Origin: CAYOOT01 sp964405665
Lineage (GTDB): Bacteria; Bdellovibrionota_C; UBA2361; SZUA-149; CAZDWZ01
Direction of reading: 5' to 3'
Length of the DNA stretch: 19,940 nt
Assembly: GCA_964405665.1 (NCBI GenBank)
Contig: CAYOOT010000049.1
Coordinates: 1 to 19,940, forward strand
Each line of letters starts with the position of its first letter. The stretch's first letter is position 1. The translations under genes were made by a program, and so were the position numbers. Shown piece after piece: positions 14,496 through 19,940 of this stretch. The notes beneath the pieces were generated by a model that made no database searches, was not told the DNA's origin, and worked only from the letters and a program-made list of their open reading frames with translations.

Positions 14496-16556
14496 ATGGT
14501 AATGAGAAAAAAAAAGGCCAAAGAAAAATCAACTAAAAAAATCAAGCCCAGCAACAAGCTTAGTAAACAAACTCTTCTTGATGCCTACAAATATATGTTT
14601 CGGGCCAGAAAAGTTGATGAAAAGGCCATCGTTTTATACAAACAAAACAAATGCCATTTTCAAATTGGTTGTGCCGGGCATGAAGCGGTGCAAGTTGCAG
14701 CCGCTCAAGTTTTAATTTCAGGACATGATTGGTTCTATCCCTACTACAGAGACATGGCTTTTGTTTGTGCTTTGGGAATGAGTGATCGGGAATTTTTTTT
14801 AAATATTCTAAATAAAGTTGATGATCCTAACTCTGCCGGCAGAATGATGCCGATGCATTATGGACACAAAAAATTAAGAATTGTTAATCAAAGTTCTCCT
14901 ACGGGAACGCAGTTTCTTCAAGCAGTCGGTGCAGCCAAAGCCGCCACTTACAAGAAAAATGATGAAATAGTTTATGTTTCTTCCGGGGAAGGAACAACTG
15001 CGCAAGGCGCTTATTTTGAAGCAATCAACTGGGCGGCACGGGAAAAGTTGCCGGTAATTTTTTTAGTTGAAGATAATAATTTTGCAATTTCTGTGCATAT
15101 TACCGAACATATTGCCGGAGCAAGTGTGGCTGATGTAGCCAGAGGCTTTGCCGGCTTGGATGTTGTAGAAATTGATGGCCTTGATTATTTCGCCTCCAGA
15201 AAAGCTTTTATTAAGGCAGCAGAACGAGCCCGAAAAGGAAATGGACCAAGTTTAATTGTAGCAAAAGTTGTGCGCCTGCAGAGCCATTCTATCTCTGACA
15301 ATCAAACGAAATATCGCTATCCCAAAGACTTGGAAAACGAAAAGAAAAAAGATCCTTTAGTGAGATTTGAAAAAGAGCTTTTAAAGAAGAAAGTTTTTAC
15401 TAAAAAACAATTAAAAACTTTACAAGCAGAGCTTTTAAAGGAAATTGATGATGCGGCTACTTGGGCGGAAGCTCAAAATGATCCCGATCCGGAAACTGCT
15501 CTTGATAATGTCTTTGTTAATCCGGATCCGGCAAGTTTGTTTCCTGAGTCTGAGCGCAACGGAGCAGAAGAAGTCTTCATGGTTGACGCCTTAAATCTTG
15601 CTCTAGATGAAGAGATGAAAAGAAATAAGGAGATGGTGATTTATGGACAAGATGTCGCTTATGGAAAAGGCGGAGTATTTTCTGTAACTTCCGGTTTAAC
15701 TAATAAATATACAGAAAAAAGAGTTTTTAACGCACCACTTGCAGAATCCTCAATTATTGGAACGGCAATCGGGCTTGCTACCGTTGGACTGGAACCGGTA
15801 GTGGAAATTCAATTCGGGGACTATTGCTGGACCGCGATGATGGATTTGAGAAATGAGTTGGCAATGATGTGTTATCGTTCTAACGGAACTTTTTATTGTC
15901 CTGCTGTGGTTCGAATTCCTGTTGGTGGATATATTCACGGTGGTCTTTATCATTCCCAAAATATCGAAGCTACATTTGCCCATTTTCCTGGATTTTTTAT
16001 AGCCTATCCATCGAACGCCTGGGATGCCAAAGGAATGCTCAAAGCAGCAATTCGCGGAAAAGATCCGGTGTTGTTTCTGGAGCACAAAGGTCTTTACCGT
16101 CAAGTCTATGCCAAAGGGCCAAAAGGTGGAATCGATGATTTAGTTCCTCTGGGAAAAGCCAGAGTAGTAAGAAGTGGAACCGCAGCGACAATTGTCACCT
16201 GGGGTTATTTAGTTCAAAAAAGTTTAGTTGCTGCAGAACAATTTTCCAAGGAGTATGGTTTAGAAATTGAAGTAATTGATTTAAGAACGATCTATCCATT
16301 GGATATAGAAACGATTGTTAGCAGCGTAAAAAAGACCAATCGTCTTTTAATCGCCCATGAAGATGTTTTATTTATGGGCATGGGAGCGGAAATATCAGCG
16401 CAAATTGCCGAGCATTGTTTTGAATACCTGGATGCACCAATTATGAGAGTTGGTGGTAAATATACCTCTATTCCGCATTCTCCTGTTCTGGAAGAAGCTG
16501 TGTTGCCGCAGAATCAGTGGGTTATCGATGCCTTAGAAAAGCTTTTGGCTTATTGA
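14496..16556 (+). CDS. 2-oxoacid dehydrogenase E1, fused alpha and beta subunits
   Basis: This 686-residue protein joins E1 alpha (about 25-345) and E1 beta (about 355-686), usually separate in branched-chain 2-oxoacid and pyruvate dehydrogenases. The alpha part binds thiamine diphosphate through G164-E-G then about 28 residues to N194-N195 (a GDG...NN-type motif with Glu for Asp), and has QSHSISDNQ (252-260), the loop around the active-site His. The beta part begins EEVFMVDALNLALDEEMKRN and contains IYGQDVAYGKGGVF and FNAPLAESSIIGTAIGLA. It decarboxylates a 2-oxo acid and acylates the E2 lipoyl group. The alpha-beta fusion suggests a branched-chain type. A lysine-rich leader (4-25) precedes it. 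The ATG abuts the lpd stop; a second in-frame ATG is two codons later. Its 3' end overlaps the toxin gene by 7 bases. Confidence 0.92.
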   Translation: MVMRKKKAKEKSTKKIKPSNKLSKQTLLDAYKYMFRARKVDEKAIVLYKQNKCHFQIGCAGHEAVQVAAAQVLISGHDWFYPYYRDMAFVCALGMSDREFFLNILNKVDDPNSAGRMMPMHYGHKKLRIVNQSSPTGTQFLQAVGAAKAATYKKNDEIVYVSSGEGTTAQGAYFEAINWAAREKLPVIFLVEDNNFAISVHITEHIAGASVADVARGFAGLDVVEIDGLDYFASRKAFIKAAERARKGNGPSLIVAKVVRLQSHSISDNQTKYRYPKDLENEKKKDPLVRFEKELLKKKVFTKKQLKTLQAELLKEIDDAATWAEAQNDPDPETALDNVFVNPDPASLFPESERNGAEEVFMVDALNLALDEEMKRNKEMVIYGQDVAYGKGGVFSVTSGLTNKYTEKRVFNAPLAESSIIGTAIGLATVGLEPVVEIQFGDYCWTAMMDLRNELAMMCYRSNGTFYCPAVVRIPVGGYIHGGLYHSQNIEATFAHFPGFFIAYPSNAWDAKGMLKAAIRGKDPVLFLEHKGLYRQVYAKGPKGGIDDLVPLGKARVVRSGTAATIVTWGYLVQKSLVAAEQFSKEYGLEIEVIDLRTIYPLDIETIVSSVKKTNRLLIAHEDVLFMGMGAEISAQIAEHCFEYLDAPIMRVGGKYTSIPHSPVLEEAVLPQNQWVIDALEKLLAY

Positions 16557-16837
16557 TTATCGATTTCTTTATAGATATTTTTTCTATGCCCTATTGTAAT
16601 GACTAAGATAATCAGACTTTGATCTTTAATTTGACAGATCACTCGATACTCCGAAAAACGGTATCTCCATAACCCCAATTTATTCCTGCTAAGTGGTTTG
16701 CCAAATTTTCTAGGATTAATATCTGTCGCAATTTTATTTTCTAAATAATAAACTATTTTATTTTGAATTTTTTTGTCAATACTTGAAAATTGCTTTTTTG
16801 CATTTTCTGTCCAATCAATCGTCCAAATCAAATTCAT
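16550..16837 (-). CDS. RelE/ParE-family toxin
   Basis: This 95-residue basic protein has the RelE/ParE fold pattern: an N-terminal helix pair (WTENAKKQFSSIDKKIQNKI), then the strands GLWRYRFSEYRVICQIKDQS and LIILVITIGHRKNIYK. The Arg in LWRYR, the Arg in EYRVIC, the Arg in GHRK and the Tyr in NIYK correspond to the positive and catalytic positions of ribosome-dependent mRNA interferases of the RelE type. It is therefore likely a translation-targeting toxin and not a gyrase poison. The start overlaps the antitoxin gene by 23 bases. The stop lies inside the last codons of the E1 gene on the other strand. Confidence 0.9.
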   Translation of the reverse strand: MNLIWTIDWTENAKKQFSSIDKKIQNKIVYYLENKIATDINPRKFGKPLSRNKLGLWRYRFSEYRVICQIKDQSLIILVITIGHRKNIYKEIDNQ

Positions 16838-17051
16838 TTTTTATTTCTTCCATGCTGTAAATTCTACCAGGGTTTTCTAATACATGAAGAGCTTCATAGA
16901 GATCTTCAATATCCTCGATATGCTTTATTATCGCTTCGGTAATATAAAATGTTTTTGAGCGACCTGTTTTTTTAGCAAGTTTTTCTAAACGCTGATTAAT
17001 TTCAGTTGGTAGTCTGAGGGCCACTTGTTGTCTGAGCTCCTTTTTTTTCAT
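16815..17051 (-). CDS. Ribbon-helix-helix antitoxin (RelB-like)
   Basis: This 78-residue protein has an N-terminal ribbon-helix-helix DNA-binding domain. The strand QVALRLP (about 9-15) is followed by helices INQRLEKLAKKTGRS and KTFYITEAIIKHIED. A C-terminal acidic tail (YSMEEIKNEFDLDD) would wrap and neutralise the toxin. The gene precedes and overlaps the RelE-type toxin gene, the usual antitoxin-first order. A ribosome site (GGAG) lies between the ATG and a 25-bp palindrome that is its likely operator, consistent with autorepression. Confidence 0.9.
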   Translation of the reverse strand: MKKKELRQQVALRLPTEINQRLEKLAKKTGRSKTFYITEAIIKHIEDIEDLYEALHVLENPGRIYSMEEIKNEFDLDD

Positions 17052-17061
17052 AAATTCTCCT

Positions 17062-17086
17062 GCTATACTTGTATTACAAGTATAGC
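17062..17086. promoter_or_regulatory. 25-bp perfect palindrome, likely toxin-antitoxin operator
   Basis: GCTATACTTGTA, one central T, then TACAAGTATAGC form a perfect 12-bp inverted repeat ending 10 bases upstream of the antitoxin start. On the minus strand it includes TATACT, a possible -10 element, so binding of the ribbon-helix-helix antitoxin here would cover its own promoter. This is the classic autoregulatory arrangement. Confidence 0.75.
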
Positions 17087-17152
17087 AAAGAGAAAATACT
17101 TCTGCAAATTAATAATGATTCTTTTGTTATTATCGCTTAAACATTTAATTAT

Positions 17153-17181
17153 TTGCCAAGAAAACTAGAAAGTTTTATAAA
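17153..17181 (+). promoter_or_regulatory. Possible sigma-70-type promoter for the E2 gene
   Basis: TTGCCA (17153-17158) and TATAAA (17176-17181) have a 17-base spacer, which would start transcription near 17188, about 29 bases before the E2 ATG. A dedicated promoter makes sense because the opposing toxin-antitoxin module separates E2 from lpd and E1. The E2 start has only a weak ribosome site. Confidence 0.4.
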
Positions 17182-17216
17182 ATGAATTCTCTTATAAAAT
17201 TATACATATAATTACT

Positions 17217-18521
17217 ATGAAAGTTGAAATGTTAATGCCCCAAATGGGCGAATCTATTACTGAAGCCACAATTCTCAAGTGGTTAAAAAATGTCGGGGAT
17301 AAGGTTGAAAAAGACCAAACTATCCTAGAAATTTCCACCGATAAAGTGGACTCTGAAATTCCAGCTAATGTTTCCGGAGTTCTTGCTGAAATTGTTGCCA
17401 AACAGGGAGATGTTGTTCCGGTAAAATCTGTAATTGCGATTATTGAAACTACAGAAGCTGGCGCTTCTGTTACAAAGGAGAAAGAAGCAAAAAAGGAAAG
17501 TAAAAAAGATGAGATTGTAAAACCAGAACTAAAAAAAGAAGAAATAGAAATAAAAACAGAACAAACTCCTGCTGCAACTTCAACTGAAGGTAAAGAAGAC
17601 AGATTCTATTCTCCACTTGTAAAAAATATTGCCTCACAACATGGGCTTTCTCCTTCGGAGCTATCTGCAATTCCCGGAAGCGGCACTCAGGGAAGAGTAA
17701 CAAAAACAGATGTTATTTCATATTTGGATAATAAAGGTGCTGCTCCAAAACAACAAACGGCTCCTAGTTACGAAGCGCCAAAAGCTCCAGCTCCGCGACC
17801 CCAATTTAATCAAGAGGGAATTGTTGTAGAACCTTTTGATAACATGAGAAAATTAATTGCCGAGCATATGGTGCGCTCTAAACAAACAAGTCCTCATGTT
17901 TATTCTATGGCCGAAGTAGACGTAACAAATGTTGCAAAATACCGAGCAAAAATTCAAGGAGCATTCAGCGCCCGTGAAGGCTTTAAATTAAGTTTTACTC
18001 CATTTTTTCTGGAAGCGGTAATTAAGGGATTAATTCAATTCCCCAAGATCAATGCCACAGTTGATGGAACTAATTTAATTATTAAAAAGTTTATCAACTT
18101 AGGTTGTGCTGTCGCTTTGGGTAAAGATGGAACTGAAGGTTTAATTGTTCCAGTAATTAAAAGCGCCGATCAATTAAATTTAGTAGGCATTGCTTCTGCT
18201 TTAAATGACATTGCGCAAAAAGCAAGAAATAAAAAACTTGCTCCTGATGATATTCAAGGCGGTACTTTCACCGTAACCAATCCTGGAGTTTTTGGAAACA
18301 TCATGGGTTGTCCGATCATCAGCCAACCTCAGCTGGCAATTCTTGGAATCGGTGCGATTAAGAAGCGAGTAATGGTGGTTAATGAGGCGATTGCGATTCG
18401 GGATGTGGTTTATTTAACGCTTTCTTATGACCACAGAGTAATTGATGGTTCGATGGCTGGTCAGTTCTTGTCTTTTGTTACGCAATACTTGGAAAACTGG
18501 GATTTAAATAGGCAGATATAA
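17217..18521 (+). CDS. Lipoyl-dependent 2-oxoacid dehydrogenase E2 (dihydrolipoyl acyltransferase)
   Basis: This 434-residue E2 core protein transfers the acyl group from E1 through lipoate to CoA. One N-terminal lipoyl domain (about 1-78) has the lipoylated lysine in ISTDKVDSEIPA (Lys43). A Lys/Glu- then Ala/Pro-rich linker follows. The peripheral-subunit-binding domain (about 131-170) starts YSPLVKNIASQHGLSPSELS and binds E1 or E3. A second Ala/Pro linker leads to the catalytic domain (about 200-434), with the active-site YDHRVIDG at 404-411 (His406, Asp410). All catalytic residues are intact. With lpd and the fused E1 it completes the complex. The single lipoyl domain fits branched-chain or 2-oxoglutarate E2s; the partner E1 favours the branched-chain type. 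Confidence 0.94.
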   Translation: MKVEMLMPQMGESITEATILKWLKNVGDKVEKDQTILEISTDKVDSEIPANVSGVLAEIVAKQGDVVPVKSVIAIIETTEAGASVTKEKEAKKESKKDEIVKPELKKEEIEIKTEQTPAATSTEGKEDRFYSPLVKNIASQHGLSPSELSAIPGSGTQGRVTKTDVISYLDNKGAAPKQQTAPSYEAPKAPAPRPQFNQEGIVVEPFDNMRKLIAEHMVRSKQTSPHVYSMAEVDVTNVAKYRAKIQGAFSAREGFKLSFTPFFLEAVIKGLIQFPKINATVDGTNLIIKKFINLGCAVALGKDGTEGLIVPVIKSADQLNLVGIASALNDIAQKARNKKLAPDDIQGGTFTVTNPGVFGNIMGCPIISQPQLAILGIGAIKKRVMVVNEAIAIRDVVYLTLSYDHRVIDGSMAGQFLSFVTQYLENWDLNRQI

Positions 18522-18534
18522 TTATCGAGTATTA

Positions 18535-18640
18535 GTATTAAGCGGACTAAAGTCCGCGCTCAGAACGTATTTTTGCTAAAGTATAAAATTTAAATGAAAG
18601 CGAAGAGCGTTCGGAGCGCGGACTTTAGTCCGCTTAATAC
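18535..18640. mobile_element. MITE-like inverted repeat, same core as the hairpin near 6300
   Basis: A perfect 27-base inverted repeat pairs 18535-18561 with 18614-18640. With one mismatch the arms extend inward to about 33 bases (18567 and 18608). Each arm is itself a small hairpin (GCGGACT, two bases, AGTCCGC). The internal 40 bases are AT-rich and non-coding. The core GCGGACT..AGTCCGCGCTC is shared with 6295-6341. The element ends 14 bases before the thioesterase ATG and could separate its expression from E2. Confidence 0.8.
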
Positions 18641-18654
18641 CAAATAGTAAGCAT

Positions 18655-19077
18655 ATGCAAGATAAAAACTTCATATACCCCATTAACAACATCCCCCTCG
18701 GCAAATTCGATCTCGGCGGAGTACTTTATCATGCCAATTATTTTTATCTTTATGAGTTAGCCCGAGAAGCCTTCCTAAAACATCTTGGCCATCCCTATAC
18801 TGAGCTTGTAAAACAAGGTTTTCATTTAGCCGTAGTAGAGTCCCATCAGCAATTTAATAAAGCAATATTTTATGGTGATCTTGTAGAAATACAATTAAGT
18901 CTTAGCGAATTAAGTAAGGCTAAGATTTGCTTTAATTATGAAATTTTATCCTCGAATGTAAAAATCCATACTGCTTTTACTAAACATGCCTTTATAAAAA
19001 GTAATGCCGGTAAATTTTCCGTATCAAGATTTGAAGAAGATTTATTTAATAAATTAAATACGTATTTAAAAAACTAA
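18655..19077 (+). CDS. Hotdog-fold acyl-CoA thioesterase, YbgC/4-hydroxybenzoyl-CoA thioesterase family
   Basis: This 140-residue single hotdog domain has the family active-site signature KFDLGGVLYHANYF (17-30): Asp19 is the catalytic acid and YHANY leads into the long central helix (LYELAREAFLKHLG). QFNKAIFYGDLVEIQLSLSE matches the second strand region (typically Y-x-P-x-x-x-GD). Such enzymes hydrolyse acyl-CoA thioesters in the cytoplasm; the substrate may be short-chain, branched or aromatic. The neighbouring E2 gene could supply branched acyl-CoA, but that link is inference. The start has only a weak ribosome site and lies 14 bases after an inverted repeat. The stop overlaps the stop of the opposing gene by 4 bases. 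Confidence 0.88.
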   Translation: MQDKNFIYPINNIPLGKFDLGGVLYHANYFYLYELAREAFLKHLGHPYTELVKQGFHLAVVESHQQFNKAIFYGDLVEIQLSLSELSKAKICFNYEILSSNVKIHTAFTKHAFIKSNAGKFSVSRFEEDLFNKLNTYLKN

Positions 19078-19940
19078 ACTACTTTTTTTTGTTCTTTTAT
19101 TGGTTTAGGTAATATTGCCGAATAAATATTTACCGGGGTATTTTCCAATAAGCCCATTCCATCGGAATCTTCCTCGTCTTCTGGCAAAATAAAACTTCTG
19201 CCGGTAGAGTCTTTAGTTTGTGTTTTCTTAACTTTATTTTCTTCTTTTCTCCAAGGAGTTTCAGTAGCATCATTAGAAGGTGTCTTTAACTCTTGCTCTT
19301 CATTTTTTGGAGGAACTGGCTGTTCTGGTGGCACTCCTTCCTCAAATTTCTCAGGGTGGAGAAACTTTTCCGCCTCTTTTCTCAATTCCTCAGATCTTTC
19401 CGCCTGTCCCCGATGATCTGCAGGTGGATCCCAAAATACCTTTTTCCCGACTTCCAGATGAGTTTTAGTCTCTTTGACAGCTGTAGTTGCTTGCTTTCGG
19501 ACTTCTTCGTTTGTCGCTAATTTATAGGTGTAATGATAAGGAAGGATACGATAGCGATAAAACTCCCCTCCTGTATAAAATTCTTTTACTCGATTTAAAG
19601 CATACTCAGGTAATTCATAAAGCGTTTCCAGGAAAGAATTTCTTTTTTCCAATTTATCTTCCGGAACCTTTAGTCCCCAACCTCTTAGTCTATCTGCGAG
19701 CAGATCTGTTTTTGAAAACCAAACTAAAGGAAAGGTAATTAATAACTCTGCTCCTAAGAATAAAATTACCGGAGAAACAAAGAACCAAATTGCTGCTTCC
19801 TTAGCGTATCCCTTGAAAGTTAATTCCCTGACGTGAGGAGCAACAAAATTTTTTAAACTCAAACCAAGATCATCTAATTTCTTAAAAATTGAGTTGAAAG
19901 CATTGTCATTAGTTCTAAATTGATCGACGAATTCTTTTTT
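19074..19940 (-). CDS. Unrecognised membrane protein, N-terminus beyond the window (partial)
   Basis: The frame stays open to the right edge: 26 more codons upstream of the TTG at 19860-19862 contain no stop (KKEFVDQFRTNDNAFN, then SIFKKLDDLGL). That TTG is therefore probably internal and the gene continues outside. About 288 residues are visible. One or two adjacent membrane segments (about 49-76 of the visible part, IWFFVSPVILFLGAELLITF) follow a short amphipathic stretch. Then comes a basic/aromatic region (EFYTGGEFYRYRILPYHYTY) and a long hydrophilic tail rich in Glu, Lys and Pro (about residues 170-280), probably disordered. I do not recognise a family. A membrane-anchored protein with a cytoplasmic tail is the only supportable description. 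Confidence 0.7.
   Translation of the reverse strand, partial: KKEFVDQFRTNDNAFNSIFKKLDDLGLSLKNFVAPHVRELTFKGYAKEAAIWFFVSPVILFLGAELLITFPLVWFSKTDLLADRLRGWGLKVPEDKLEKRNSFLETLYELPEYALNRVKEFYTGGEFYRYRILPYHYTYKLATNEEVRKQATTAVKETKTHLEVGKKVFWDPPADHRGQAERSEELRKEAEKFLHPEKFEEGVPPEQPVPPKNEEQELKTPSNDATETPWRKEENKVKKTQTKDSTGRSFILPEDEEDSDGMGLLENTPVNIYSAILPKPIKEQKKVV

Noticed and set aside
15750..16138. Open frames on both strands inside the E1 gene.
   Set aside because: They overlap the strongly conserved E1 beta domain, have no family features and are shadows of the real gene.
19860..19862. TTG as the true start of the last minus-strand gene.
   Set aside because: The frame is open for 26 more codons to the window edge, and no ribosome site is seen before the TTG.

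Overview
The window is AT-rich, densely packed bacterial chromosome. It carries housekeeping genes: arginine decarboxylase (tail only), thiE, a NuoI-type ferredoxin, rsmE, holA, two tRNA genes, and the genes of a branched-chain/pyruvate-type 2-oxoacid dehydrogenase complex. No phage, transposase or CRISPR genes are visible. A secreted DUF1329-like protein suggests a Gram-negative envelope. The aerobic-type 2-oxoacid dehydrogenase, the flavin oxidase and the NuoI-like protein suggest a respiring heterotroph. A fused E1 alpha-beta protein, a Bacteroidetes-like lipoyl domain, a eukaryotic-type Ser/Thr kinase and several palindromic dispersed repeats fit an uncultivated lineage (deltaproteobacterial-type groups are possible). 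I cannot place it more firmly without a search.

Left part (1-5950). After the tail of a speA-like gene on the plus strand, a run of 14-bp tandem repeats fills the convergent junction. Four minus-strand genes follow, abutting or overlapping by one base: FAD-linked oxidase, TPR membrane protein, stand-alone B12-binding subunit, HTTM/DoxX-like membrane protein. Their close packing suggests one translationally coupled operon. Upstream lies a transmembrane Ser/Thr kinase with an altered DFG motif and an unrecognised extracytoplasmic domain.

Middle (5950-12875). tRNA-Arg(TCT), a long perfect hairpin and thiE are on the plus strand. A MITE-like element then precedes a minus-strand pair, a NuoI-like 2x[4Fe-4S] protein coupled to a secreted DUF1329-like protein. 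Divergent from that pair are a DsbA/HCCA-isomerase-family protein, rsmE, an RDD membrane protein, tRNA-Phe(GAA) and holA.

Right part (12875-19940). After another palindromic repeat come lpd, fused E1 and E2, which together make a complete 2-oxoacid dehydrogenase complex. A RelE/RHH toxin-antitoxin module with its own 25-bp palindromic operator sits between E1 and E2 in the opposite orientation, so E2 probably needs its own promoter. An inverted-repeat element related to the hairpin before thiE separates E2 from a hotdog thioesterase. The window ends inside an unrecognised minus-strand membrane protein gene that runs off the right edge.

The most interesting points are the toxin-antitoxin module splitting the dehydrogenase cluster, the coupled oxidase/TPR/B12/HTTM operon, the DFS kinase, the NuoI-DUF1329 pair, and several repeat elements concentrated in the few intergenic gaps.
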